Positions 25,792-35,177 of a stretch of 64,000 nt of DNA are shown here, piece after piece. Source of the DNA: an uncultured Acetatifactor sp. (lineage in GTDB: Bacteria; Bacillota; Clostridia; Lachnospirales; Lachnospiraceae); the NCBI GenBank assembly GCA_910583845.1, contig CAJUAB010000025.1:10449-74448 (forward strand), read 5' to 3'. The notes beneath the pieces were generated by a model. It was not told the DNA's origin. It searched no databases and saw nothing but the letters and a program-made list of their open reading frames with translations. The stretch's first letter is position 1; each line of letters starts with the position of its first letter. Both the position numbers and the translations under genes were made by a program.

Positions 25792-27636
25792 TCACAGCCA
25801 CTGTTTTCCTGTGATCCGCCGCGTCTTTCCCCGGTATGTAATACAGATGGCATCCCCCGTCAGGTCAACCCCGGGAGTCTCTTCTCCGCCCGGCCCCAGG
25901 CACCCGTCTCCGTAAAAATAATCCGCTATGCCATATTCGCCCGGCTCCAGTTCATAACACACCGTGGGAATCAGCGTGATCCCGTACATGAGGTTGGTGT
26001 TGGGGAAGGGGATGACCTGTCTGGCCCTGCCCTCCCCCGCAAGGCACACCGCTCCCGCTCTTCCCCAGGGAAATGCGCATCGGCAGCTCTCCCGCGTAAG
26101 TTCCACCATGGAAGGAGCCGCATGTCTTTCCCCTTCCTCCAGCGGAATCGCGAACCCGCCGTCCGCCAGCTTTGCCCCTCTCTCCGCCAGCACATAATGG
26201 ACCCGCACATGCCCCTGTTCCAGCGGAATGATAACGCTCTCCACCCTTACGCCCGGAAGAAGTTCATACAATGTTCTCGTATATTCCTCCGTCACTTCAA
26301 ATCTCTCCGCGTCCTGACGCATTCTCCAGAAATCTTCTCTGGCCAAAGTCCCCGCCAGGGTATTGTCAAAGGCTCCGTCCTCCAGTCCGGTGCCCCTGGA
26401 CACACTGAAGCCAAAGCGGTTGGAATAGACAAACTTCTGGTACTTCGCCACCGTATTGCCAAAATTGGGAGATTTCTGACCGGTAGGATAGAGAAGCGCA
26501 TGCCCGCTGTCCTCATGGACAGCGATCATGTTGGGATGCCTTAAACACTTTTGAATCTCAAACTCCGGCCGCGTCTCCTGACTCTTCCAGAAAGGATGCT
26601 CCCCGGGAAGCGCCAGCGCCAGAAAGGTCTTGAAACTCCAGTAGGGGGAGCCCGGCGCGTTATAGCGCTCGCTCATGATCAGATTCGGATACTGGTACCC
26701 GATGGTCAGGATGCCGCCCGGATCAAAGATCGGCTGCTCTCCCCAATACCTCATATTCTCCAGCACCAGCGACTTGAGCTGCCCCATGGGGACCTCCGCT
26801 CCCGCGAAGGCCATGGCCGCGAACACTGCGCTGTGGGCGAATCTGTAGGTGAGACTCCGTCCATAGGGCACCTCCCTGCCGTCCCGGCCGAACCAGTACA
26901 CAAAATCCCGATAAAATTCTCCGGCCCTCTTTTTCAGCTGCTCACAGTACTTTGGCTCTCTGTCCTCCATGTGCCGCGCGTAAATCAATCCGTAATAGTG
27001 CATGGCAAACGGAATATAGTAATCCTTCTGCCCGGGATGTCCGTCAAAATACCAGCCATCCCCCTCATAGCAGCGCTCCACCACCCCCAGGTCATCCCGC
27101 AAACAGTCCTCGCTGTAGGGCAGTCCCAGCTTCTGGAACAGAATATTGACAAGCACCCGGAAAAATCTCCAGTTGTTGGCATGCACCCGGCGGCTGTTGA
27201 TTCCGCTCAGCCACCGGAATACATTCTGTCTCTGGGTCTCGCTGAGCGGTTCCCAATAAACCCCGGGGGCCAGCAGGATGGCATTGGCCACCGCCGCCAT
27301 CTCCACCATTTTCTGATCATAGTCCTCCACATCCTGCCAGTACTCTTCATGCCCTGGATCAGTGCCATGGATCAGTCCCTTTCTGGTAAGCTCCTGCCAC
27401 ATCGCGATTTCCGCTTTTGCCTCCTGCGGCAGCCGCCCGTTTTCCCCGGCAAAGAGAGGCCCCAGCCCCCAGAGCACTCTGGAATATCCCTCCATCCGGA
27501 TAGAGTTTTCCCCGTAGTGGGCCGAGGTATTTCCTACCTTCAGCCGGGCCCCGCCCGCACTGTACCATTTCCTTAAAGGACGAATCCAGTCAAGCAGCAG
27601 CAGCGCCAGGTCGTCCCGTGTTCTTAACTCTCTCAC
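25792..27636 (-). CDS. DUF2264 family protein
   Basis: A 614-residue protein of the DUF2264 family, cytoplasmic, probably an (alpha/alpha)6-barrel followed by a beta-sandwich, as in polysaccharide-lyase-like and unsaturated glucuronyl hydrolase-like folds. Conserved-looking stretches are RMEGYSRVLWGLGPL, ANNWRFFRVLVN, EGDGWYFDGHPGQKDYY and GRSLTYRFAHSAVF. The biochemical role of the family is not established. I place the start at a GTG (27636) that overlaps the GH88 stop by one base and has GATTGGAGG upstream; a TTG at 27654 is the alternative. Tight coupling to GH88 suggests that both act on uronic-acid-containing oligosaccharides. Confidence 0.8.
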   Translation of the reverse strand: MRELRTRDDLALLLLDWIRPLRKWYSAGGARLKVGNTSAHYGENSIRMEGYSRVLWGLGPLFAGENGRLPQEAKAEIAMWQELTRKGLIHGTDPGHEEYWQDVEDYDQKMVEMAAVANAILLAPGVYWEPLSETQRQNVFRWLSGINSRRVHANNWRFFRVLVNILFQKLGLPYSEDCLRDDLGVVERCYEGDGWYFDGHPGQKDYYIPFAMHYYGLIYARHMEDREPKYCEQLKKRAGEFYRDFVYWFGRDGREVPYGRSLTYRFAHSAVFAAMAFAGAEVPMGQLKSLVLENMRYWGEQPIFDPGGILTIGYQYPNLIMSERYNAPGSPYWSFKTFLALALPGEHPFWKSQETRPEFEIQKCLRHPNMIAVHEDSGHALLYPTGQKSPNFGNTVAKYQKFVYSNRFGFSVSRGTGLEDGAFDNTLAGTLAREDFWRMRQDAERFEVTEEYTRTLYELLPGVRVESVIIPLEQGHVRVHYVLAERGAKLADGGFAIPLEEGERHAAPSMVELTRESCRCAFPWGRAGAVCLAGEGRARQVIPFPNTNLMYGITLIPTVCYELEPGEYGIADYFYGDGCLGPGGEETPGVDLTGDAICITYRGKTRRITGKQWL

Positions 27637-28757
27637 TACCAGTAGGGCCTCCAATCCCCTGTCAGTCTCATCAATGCTTCCATATAGAAGTAATCACCCC
27701 AGATGGTACACTCCTCCTGCCCGTCGTGGCGATGGTACATCCCCTCCGTCAGTGTCCCGTTCACATGTTCCCGGCCCCTTGTGGTATATTTCTCCCGCAG
27801 GCTCTTCATGATGGCCTCCGCCAGCCTCAGATATTCCCGCGCCTCCCCCTCCTCCACATAATTGCACAGCTCCAGCAGCCCGCAGACATAAATGCCTGCG
27901 GCGGATGTATCGCGGATGTCCGGATTCTGGTCCGTGAATGTAAAATCCCAATAGGGAACCAGATCCGAGGGCAGGTTCTCTTTGAATACCCTGGCCGCGT
28001 TTCCTGCCACCGACAGGAAAGCGGGGTCCCCGGTATATCTGTAAGACAGCGCGTACCCATATACCGCCCACGCCTGCCCCCGGGCCCAGGTGGACTCATC
28101 CGCGTACCCCTGGTGGGTTTTGCCGCAGACGGGCTCCCCGGTTTCCGGATTCATCAGGTATGTGTGATAGGTGGAGTAATCAGGCCTCACCAGCGTCGCT
28201 GCCGACGTGCGCGCATGGTTTTCCGCCATCTTCATCTTGTCCGGCTCCCCGGTCCAGTACAGCAGCGGCAGGTTCAGCATGGTGTCAATGATGATCTTCA
28301 CATCCGGATATCGGATGCCCATGTCCCCCCATGCCTGTATGTACTTTCCCTTCTCATTATAGCGCTCTGTCAGAACCTGCGCCGCGTCCAGGGCAATCTC
28401 CCGCGCCCTGGGGTTCCCCGTCACCTTATAGTCGGCCACGCAGGACAGGGTATAGAGGAATCCAAGGTCATGACTTATTCCACGCCTCCTGTCAAGTCTG
28501 TCCCGGAAGCTGTCCAGGTGTTCCCGCTCATATTTCAGAAAAATCCCGTCCCCTGTGTGTTCATAGGCCAGAAAACACATTCCCACAAAAAAGGATGAGG
28601 TCCAGAGCACATTTTCCTCCGCGCCATACCAGTTTCCCACACTGACATGGGGATATTTCCCCACAAACAAATCCAGGTTTTCTTTCAGGACAGACTCGAT
28701 ATACGCAAGTTCCTCCTCATAAGCTGTCCCATATACACACTTCTCCCATATCTTCAT
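27636..28757 (-). CDS. GH88 unsaturated glucuronyl hydrolase
   Basis: A 373-residue (alpha/alpha)6-barrel enzyme of family GH88, which hydrates and removes 4,5-unsaturated uronic acid residues left by polysaccharide lyases. Family motifs are SHDLGFLYTLSC and IIIDTMLNLPLLYW, each carrying one of the two expected catalytic aspartates, and ESTWARGQAWAVYGYAL. No signal peptide is present, so the substrate is imported. The ATG at 28757 has AGAGGG upstream; a TTG two codons earlier is possible. Its presence implies that the glycan carries uronic acid and that a lyase acts first, yet no clear lyase is in the operon except perhaps the beta-helix lipoprotein at 41949-43868. GH105 is less likely. Confidence 0.85.
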   Translation of the reverse strand: MKIWEKCVYGTAYEEELAYIESVLKENLDLFVGKYPHVSVGNWYGAEENVLWTSSFFVGMCFLAYEHTGDGIFLKYEREHLDSFRDRLDRRRGISHDLGFLYTLSCVADYKVTGNPRAREIALDAAQVLTERYNEKGKYIQAWGDMGIRYPDVKIIIDTMLNLPLLYWTGEPDKMKMAENHARTSAATLVRPDYSTYHTYLMNPETGEPVCGKTHQGYADESTWARGQAWAVYGYALSYRYTGDPAFLSVAGNAARVFKENLPSDLVPYWDFTFTDQNPDIRDTSAAGIYVCGLLELCNYVEEGEAREYLRLAEAIMKSLREKYTTRGREHVNGTLTEGMYHRHDGQEECTIWGDYFYMEALMRLTGDWRPYW

Positions 28758-28841
28758 ATGCAAGTCCCTCTGCCATGCGCTTCGCTGATCCGTCCGGACA
28801 CGCTTTGCGCCATGCTCCCGTCCGCAAACCCGCGGTACGCT

Positions 28842-29777
28842 TTATTCTCCCGTGATTCCCGTGTTCTCGATGCCCTGGATAAACTGCTTCTGCACAAACA
28901 CATACAGCAGCAGAAGAGGGGAGATCGAGATCAGTGTCGCCGCCATCTTATAGGCTTTATTCAGCCTGAACGCGCCGCCCTGAGCCGACGCCATGCTGCT
29001 GAACTCATTGTTGAACATATTCAGTTTGGTGGGCAGCAGTTCAATATTGTTCCTCAGCAGCGTCCCCGTGATATAGGTCTCGTTCCAGTTCCACACAAAG
29101 GAGAACAGGAATACCACCAGAATCGTGGTGGCGGACATTCTTACCACAATGAACCAGAAGATTTTCATGGAGGAGGCTCCGTCAATCGAAGCCGCCTCAT
29201 CCAGCACCCTGGGAATCATATTGAACGCCGTATAAAAGATCAGAATCAGGATTGTGGAAAATATCCCCTGTCCCAGTATGGCCATTGTCACCTGGGGAAT
29301 GGCCGTTCCGATCAGCTGGACGGAAGCCGCCTCCTGCACAGATACAAACATCATGAGCCTGGGAATCATGGTCACGGGGGTAGGGATAATAAACGCGAGG
29401 ATAATCATCACCAGCCAGAAGTTCTTGAACTTGAACTCATAGCGGGAAAGCGCGTAGCCCGTGAGCGCGGACACCATCGTCTGCGCCAGCGCCAGGCCCG
29501 CCGACCACAGTATGGTGTTGCGCAGCGTGGTCCCCAGTTTCATCACCTGACTCGCCACCTTCAGATTGTTCAGCGAAAAGTTTTTGGGTACCCATGTCAC
29601 GGAAGGATCTATGATATCCTCCGCGGACATAAAGGTCTTGGCGATGATCTCAAAGATCGGCTCCAGATAGACGAAGCCCACGCAGATCAGCACAAAGTAT
29701 ATGGCCGCCTTGACAATCATGTTCCTCCACCACTTAAAATCATGTTTCTTTTTAACAGTACCTGTCTTTCCCTTCAT
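28842..29777 (-). CDS. Sugar ABC transporter permease, MalG-like (second pair)
   Basis: A 311-residue inner-membrane permease with about six transmembrane helices and the EAA loop that docks the ATPase (DEAASIDGASSMKIFWFIVV). It pairs with the MalF-like permease immediately upstream (11 bases) in a carbohydrate uptake type-1 (CUT1) importer. No ATPase gene is present, so a shared MsmX/UgpC-type ATPase from elsewhere is expected. The ATG follows a G-rich site. The 84 bases before GH88 contain no hairpin or promoter. Confidence 0.92.
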   Translation of the reverse strand: MKGKTGTVKKKHDFKWWRNMIVKAAIYFVLICVGFVYLEPIFEIIAKTFMSAEDIIDPSVTWVPKNFSLNNLKVASQVMKLGTTLRNTILWSAGLALAQTMVSALTGYALSRYEFKFKNFWLVMIILAFIIPTPVTMIPRLMMFVSVQEAASVQLIGTAIPQVTMAILGQGIFSTILILIFYTAFNMIPRVLDEAASIDGASSMKIFWFIVVRMSATTILVVFLFSFVWNWNETYITGTLLRNNIELLPTKLNMFNNEFSSMASAQGGAFRLNKAYKMAATLISISPLLLLYVFVQKQFIQGIENTGITGE

Positions 29778-29788
29778 AGTCGCCCCCC

Positions 29789-30712
29789 CTACCAGATATC
29801 TCTTCTCTTGGCCTGTCGCTCCCTGAAAATCAGGAATGCCATTCCGATGACGGTCAGAACCACAATGCAGTAAATCCAGGAATAGGTAGCCGCAAAGCCA
29901 AGTCCTCCGTTGGTATTATTGGTAGCCGTCTTGATCAATGAGTATATGGCGCTGGTGTCATAGGTCCCCAGCTGCGCGATTGTAAAAATCACGGCGACAA
30001 GAGCCGTGGGCTTGATCATGGGAATCGTGATTTTCCAGAGGATCTGCCACTCGTTGGCCATATCAATTTTCGCCGCCTCGTAAAGAGAACCGTTGATCCG
30101 CTGCAATCCGCTGACAAACAGAACGATGGGAATGCCTGTAAACCACAGGATCATCGTCAGCTGATCAAATATACCCTCCATAAAAAAGGCGATCCGGGGG
30201 GAATAGCTGCGTATCATATCCAGGACAAATACCCCCTCGTATCCGTTATAGAGTCCCTGGGCCGCCTGCACCGTCTCATCCGCCTTGTCCAGGATCTGGC
30301 TCATCACAGGACCGGACATAATAATCACAGGAAGAAAATAAATGGTGCGCATCAGCCCTTTTCCGGCCTCAATCTTGTTCAGAAGATAAGCCATGACAAA
30401 GGACACGACCAGAATGACAAAAGTGTAGGGGATAACCATTCCCAGGAAGGACAGCAGCGCCGGAACGAACTCCGTATTCCGGAAAAAAGCCGTATAATAG
30501 TTATTCCAGCCCGCAAAGGTAATGTCATAGCCTGTGACATTGGTATTGACATTGCAAAAGCTCAAACAAATGGTGGCAGCAAATGGAATCAGCGTAAAAA
30601 TCACGAATCCCGTGATCCAGGGGGCCATGAAAGCATAGCCAAGCCGGTTCTGACGTCTCTCATATCCCTTTGTGCGCCCGCCCTTGGCGCGGTTTGTTTT
30701 CTTTTCAGCCAC
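29789..30712 (-). CDS. Sugar ABC transporter permease, MalF-like (second pair)
   Basis: A 307-residue permease. A basic N-terminus (RAKGGRTKGYERRQNR) is followed by a first helix typical of MalF-type CUT1 permeases (RLGYAFMAPWITGFVIFTL), and the EAA loop is YEAAKIDMANEWQILWKITI. It begins six bases after the DUF5696 gene. The pair lies directly after DUF5696 rather than after a binding-protein gene, so its binding protein is probably one of the two encoded further upstream. Confidence 0.92.
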   Translation of the reverse strand: MAEKKTNRAKGGRTKGYERRQNRLGYAFMAPWITGFVIFTLIPFAATICLSFCNVNTNVTGYDITFAGWNNYYTAFFRNTEFVPALLSFLGMVIPYTFVILVVSFVMAYLLNKIEAGKGLMRTIYFLPVIIMSGPVMSQILDKADETVQAAQGLYNGYEGVFVLDMIRSYSPRIAFFMEGIFDQLTMILWFTGIPIVLFVSGLQRINGSLYEAAKIDMANEWQILWKITIPMIKPTALVAVIFTIAQLGTYDTSAIYSLIKTATNNTNGGLGFAATYSWIYCIVVLTVIGMAFLIFRERQAKRRDIW

Positions 30713-30718
30713 TGTCCA

Positions 30719-33127
30719 TCACTCCTTTCCCACAACTGCCGCGCTTTCCGGCATAACAGTTGTCCCCTGATAAGTCACCTCGTGTTCCGTGTAATTGATG
30801 ATCACATATTTGTACGCCCCGTCTTTTCCGTAGCTGTTGATCACCACCCCGTCCTCCGGCACATGCCGGGCCGTCCACTCAAAGCCCTGCACCTGGCTGA
30901 GCACGGAATTGACCTGGCTGTATATATCCGCTATCATGCCTTCGTACAGAGTGTACTCGGTGGAATAGTAATTGGCCAGAAAAGTATCTCCGAGCTTATA
31001 GGAGGGCTCCTTGGACAGTACGAAGGACGGAGATACATTGTAATCAATCATCCGCAGGATACAGTCCTTTGTATAGAAGGAGAAGTTGGCGTAGGGCGCG
31101 TAGACCTCCATGGTTCCGTGAAGCACCATCTCCAGAAAGGGCACGGTATCCGTCTCAAAAATGAACTGGGAACTCCCCACCGGCGCCTGCAGATAACGGT
31201 CCGTGTACTTCCACAGATACATATTGGGTTTCTCCAGATTCAGCGTCTTCTCCTGCCCGATCTCCTCCAGCGTCTCCCGGTACAGTTCTATGGCTTCTGT
31301 CAGTCCTGTGACCACACCGTCCCGGTTCCAGTTGGAGGTGAGCACATGCGGCATCTCCGTGAGGGTGACGCTGTTGGAAAAAGCGCCTGCCTTCTGGGCA
31401 AACTGTCCCGTCCAGGATGCCGTCTTCTCGGGCGTACCGTAGCTGAACAGCGCGGTGGGCACATGCTCCGGAAGAATCGCCCTCTTGTCGATACTCAGAT
31501 ACCAGTTGCTGATACACTTCACCGCCGTATTATTGTAAGTCACCATTTTCTTGTTCACCGTGACAGTGTCCCTGGACAGCGAGATATCCACGCCCCGCTC
31601 CGCGAATGCGCCGATCAGCTTCTCAAAGTCACGTCTGCTGCCGATGGCCCCGGTGAAATGCAGCTTATCCGGCCTGGACAGGCTCTCTCCGTTTTTCTGC
31701 CACCCCATGAGTCCCGCGTTGATGTTGGTGATTCCCTGCTCCATTACCCGGCTTAAAATCTCCTCCACATCCTCCGTCCTGGTGGTCACCACCTGGGTAT
31801 TTCCCACAATGCCGCTCTTGGCGTCTCCCATGATAAAATCCAGTCGGATGGGAATATCTCCCTCCGGGGTCTCCCGCAGCTCAAGTTCCCCTCTGTCAAG
31901 CAGGTATTCCCGGTAAACCCTCGCCATGCCCACATAGTCGGCCGAGGGCGTACCGTCGCTGCCGTCCCCGAAAAGAAACGCGTATGTCATGTCGATATCG
32001 TAATGGAAAATTTCCTCCATCTGCGTAAAGAATCCGCTGCCCTGCTCATCATAGAGCTGATAGTAGTTCACGTTCAGTTCAAATCGGGGATAAGCCCAGG
32101 TGTAGCTGGTGGATCTGGTCCCGTCCGGATTGACGATAATATCCATGTACTCCGCGCCCTCATTGGCCCAGGCGGCAAAAGCCATCTGTCCGTTGCCGTG
32201 GGCGATGCCGAACACCGGCATCACCGGGTCCTTTACCGGCACGTCGTCATAATAGGCATAACTGTAGTTGGTCTCCGTGGCATAGTCCCTGCCATATACA
32301 TCCCCTTCGTAGGCGTTGAACACCGACGTGTTGCGCGTAAACCGGATCAGGCTGCCGCTGCCGTCGGGAACCAGCACATAGCCCGGCACACGGTAAGCAT
32401 CCACCGTCTCCCACTCCAGCGTATCCGGATTCATCACGTTCATGCGCCCGCCGCTGGCTCCCAGGAAGGGCGTGATCTCCACCGCGGCCAGCCTGTTCAA
32501 CCCGCTGCCGGTCATCTCCTCGCAGGGGATAAAGTAATCAATACGGTCCTCTCCCAGCGTGATATACACATTCATCAGCACCTCCGGCTTCCTGAACCGG
32601 ATTTCCAGACAATACTTCTCCTCTGAAATCTTTCTCAATGTGGATTCCGCGTCCTCCTCCGAGGCGGAAGAAATATATTTGATCTTGTCACTGTCATAAT
32701 ATTCCACCGTGATCAGAGAGTTGGCAATCCCCACATACGTACTGTTGAGGTCATCGGGATAGCTTTCCGCTGCCGCCAGAATTTCCTCCGGGGAGGCGTC
32801 CCCCTTCTGCAAAGCCTTCACAGCGTCCTTGACATCCCCCGGGAAGGGCAGATCAGCGCCGGTCCTGATACAGGTTCCGGTCTGCTTATCCACGATGGCA
32901 AAGATATCCCTGTCCTCCCTCCAGTAGTACTTTACCGTGTTTGTCTCCAGCAGGAGATCATACTCCGCAAAGCTCTCTTCCGTCTGTTCCGCCTTCTCGG
33001 GAGCAACCTTTGTATCCCGGTTGGTGGGCACATACGCCTGGGCCTGCATGGAGGCCGTCCCCAGCGCCACAGCCAGGGAAAGCGCCGCCATCATCACTTT
33101 GTTTCGCCTCATTCTCCTAAAAAACAT
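30719..33127 (-). CDS. Exported DUF5696 domain protein
   Basis: An 802-residue exported protein of the DUF5696 family. A signal peptide (KVMMAALSLAVALGTASMQA) is followed by an N-terminal beta-rich region (about 40-330) and what looks like a TIM-barrel-like region with glycoside-hydrolase flavour (RLDFIMGDAKSGIVG, NINAGLMGWQKNG, HFTGAIGSRRDFEKLIGAF). A catalytic role is not established; it may be an enzyme or a glycan-binding partner of the transporter. It overlaps the end of the YIP1 gene by 11 bases and precedes a permease pair by six, so it is an integral part of the transport block. No lipobox or sortase motif is visible. Confidence 0.8.
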   Translation of the reverse strand: MFFRRMRRNKVMMAALSLAVALGTASMQAQAYVPTNRDTKVAPEKAEQTEESFAEYDLLLETNTVKYYWREDRDIFAIVDKQTGTCIRTGADLPFPGDVKDAVKALQKGDASPEEILAAAESYPDDLNSTYVGIANSLITVEYYDSDKIKYISSASEEDAESTLRKISEEKYCLEIRFRKPEVLMNVYITLGEDRIDYFIPCEEMTGSGLNRLAAVEITPFLGASGGRMNVMNPDTLEWETVDAYRVPGYVLVPDGSGSLIRFTRNTSVFNAYEGDVYGRDYATETNYSYAYYDDVPVKDPVMPVFGIAHGNGQMAFAAWANEGAEYMDIIVNPDGTRSTSYTWAYPRFELNVNYYQLYDEQGSGFFTQMEEIFHYDIDMTYAFLFGDGSDGTPSADYVGMARVYREYLLDRGELELRETPEGDIPIRLDFIMGDAKSGIVGNTQVVTTRTEDVEEILSRVMEQGITNINAGLMGWQKNGESLSRPDKLHFTGAIGSRRDFEKLIGAFAERGVDISLSRDTVTVNKKMVTYNNTAVKCISNWYLSIDKRAILPEHVPTALFSYGTPEKTASWTGQFAQKAGAFSNSVTLTEMPHVLTSNWNRDGVVTGLTEAIELYRETLEEIGQEKTLNLEKPNMYLWKYTDRYLQAPVGSSQFIFETDTVPFLEMVLHGTMEVYAPYANFSFYTKDCILRMIDYNVSPSFVLSKEPSYKLGDTFLANYYSTEYTLYEGMIADIYSQVNSVLSQVQGFEWTARHVPEDGVVINSYGKDGAYKYVIINYTEHEVTYQGTTVMPESAAVVGKE

Positions 33128-35159
33128 TCTGGATCATCTCCTTTCCAACGGAAGTAAGGAAGGTATACAGGCTGTTCCACATGATGGAAATAATCACTCC
33201 CACCACTGCTATAATAATCATGAAAACCACCGTCAGGACAATACTTTTTACCGTTTCTCCAAAGGTATAGTCATGCACTGTCTGCAGGCCGATAAAGATG
33301 GTGATAACGCTCCACACAACGCCAATGAGCAGTACCAGCGTCAGCAGAAACGACTCGTTGTAGGTCAGCGCGTAGGACACACAAGTCACCGTCAGCATGG
33401 CGATCATAGCCGGCATCAGGCCGTAGGCCGGGATCATGAAAATCTGCCGGAAGGTGCCGTCTCCGTCATTGATGCTGGTCACAAGATAATTGCAGACAAT
33501 AAACAGGCCCAGCAGGGCAAAAAAGCCCAGCACAATGGAACCGATGTCCATGTTTTCCACCTTGACAGTCTGATAAATAAAGCCTTTTACAGTCTTATAC
33601 GCCATGAAATCCACAAAGAGCAGCATATAGATCACAGCCGCCGAAATCACCGAGCCCTGCCTGTACCTGCGAATCTCATAATAAGAATCCATGGGGCGTT
33701 TCGGCGTCCTGAGCGCGTAGAGAATATCCTTCCAGACGGGCAGTCCTCCCGCCTTTTCCTTCAGCGCCCGCCATGTCCGCTCCATCTCTCCGCCATGCTT
33801 TCTGTCAATGATTTTCACGATCTTTTTGATCACCAGCAGAGCGGCAACTACCCCCAGAATCGGCCCCAACCATCTCTGAAGCCACTTATTGCGGACCTCC
33901 CAGAAAGACTGGGAGTAGTACTCCTTATTGTTGGCCACTTTAAAATGCTCCAGAGACGCCTCATAGTCCTCCGCGTGCAGATAGGCCTTCCCCACTCCGT
34001 TATGAGCCAGCACGGACATCTGGTTCAGTCTCAGCACCTCGTTCCACTTTTCCATGGCTTCTTCGTAAAGCCCGCTCTCGTACAGGTCCATGGCCGTATA
34101 AACCATCTGGGCATACTCCGTGGGTTTGAAGGATTGCAGATATCCCTTGGTACCGTCCACCGCCCAGATATTGCCGTCCAGATCCACGGCAATGGACGGC
34201 AGGCTGGTAAACAGACCCACGATATCCGTAGTCGTCACATAGGAACCTATGGCAAAAATCTCCTCTCCGTTCTTGGAGTAAATATCAATATAGCCCGAGG
34301 CGGAACTGGTATAAATCAGACCTCTGTGATCCACATATACATCCGTCAGGTTATCATAGGACCACACATCCGTTTTGAACATATTCCCGCCGTTGGTGCT
34401 GTGCTTCTTCATGCCGTTACGGTTGGTGCCGCTGGTGGCCGTATAGACAATCCCATCCCTGTCCACAAACACATTGGCAAAAACGGTGGGATTGATATCC
34501 ACCAGATTCGCCAGCTGCTCCCTTGTGAAAATCATCTGCTGCAGTCTCTGCGAGAATGTGAGGTCCGCGTCATTTACCGCGAAATAACCCAGAAATTCAC
34601 CGGTCTTTGCCAGCTGGATCACGCCGTTGTAGACCCCTTCGCTGATCAGATAGATATTTCCGCCCCCATCCACCGCAATACGCTTGGGTTCATAGTTGGT
34701 ATCCGCAAAAATCGGAGCATCCGGCCTTGTGAGCTTATTGATCAGGTTGAAATCCCGGTCAAAGACCAGCACTGCCTTTGCCGCCGTGTCGGCCACATAG
34801 ATCTCGCCTTCCCGGGTCACATAAACGCCCCTTGGCCCCGCCATCTCGCTGTTTTCCAGGATACCCTCCACCTGTCCGCTGTTGATATCATATTTTATCA
34901 CACGCCGGTTCCCGGTATCCGCTATATACAGCATATTGTCTTCGTCGATGAACAGATCTTCCGGCGAGGAAAGCCCCAGCCCGGTTACTGTCTTGTCAGG
35001 AAGATAGGCATCCTGGGTGCGCTCCCAGTTCATATCCTCGTCCGAGGCATATGTATAGGAGGTCGCCTGACTTGCGCTCACCTGTACAGGCGTTCGCAGC
35101 GCCATAAACACCACGGCCGAAAGACATAGAATTTTATAGATCATTTTGTTTTGTTTCAT
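33117..35159 (-). CDS. NHL beta-propeller - TPR - YIP1 membrane protein
   Basis: A 680-residue composite protein. A signal peptide (residues 7-30) leads into an extracellular NHL-repeat beta-propeller (DEDNMLYIADTGNRRVIKYD, then GEIYVADTAAKAVLVFDRD and further blades to about 310). A TPR pair follows (MVYTAMDLYESGLYEEAMEK and VGKAYLHAEDYEASLEHF), then a transmembrane helix near 425-445, and a C-terminal YIP1-type multi-helix membrane domain (about 490-680). No known enzyme matches. The architecture suggests a membrane scaffold that gathers substrate or partner proteins at the importer. It lies between two permease pairs, 18 bases after a MalG-like gene, and is coupled by overlap to DUF5696. 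Confidence 0.8.
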   Translation of the reverse strand: MKQNKMIYKILCLSAVVFMALRTPVQVSASQATSYTYASDEDMNWERTQDAYLPDKTVTGLGLSSPEDLFIDEDNMLYIADTGNRRVIKYDINSGQVEGILENSEMAGPRGVYVTREGEIYVADTAAKAVLVFDRDFNLINKLTRPDAPIFADTNYEPKRIAVDGGGNIYLISEGVYNGVIQLAKTGEFLGYFAVNDADLTFSQRLQQMIFTREQLANLVDINPTVFANVFVDRDGIVYTATSGTNRNGMKKHSTNGGNMFKTDVWSYDNLTDVYVDHRGLIYTSSASGYIDIYSKNGEEIFAIGSYVTTTDIVGLFTSLPSIAVDLDGNIWAVDGTKGYLQSFKPTEYAQMVYTAMDLYESGLYEEAMEKWNEVLRLNQMSVLAHNGVGKAYLHAEDYEASLEHFKVANNKEYYSQSFWEVRNKWLQRWLGPILGVVAALLVIKKIVKIIDRKHGGEMERTWRALKEKAGGLPVWKDILYALRTPKRPMDSYYEIRRYRQGSVISAAVIYMLLFVDFMAYKTVKGFIYQTVKVENMDIGSIVLGFFALLGLFIVCNYLVTSINDGDGTFRQIFMIPAYGLMPAMIAMLTVTCVSYALTYNESFLLTLVLLIGVVWSVITIFIGLQTVHDYTFGETVKSIVLTVVFMIIIAVVGVIISIMWNSLYTFLTSVGKEMIQNVF

Positions 35160-35177
35160 TGTCTCTCCTTTCTGATG

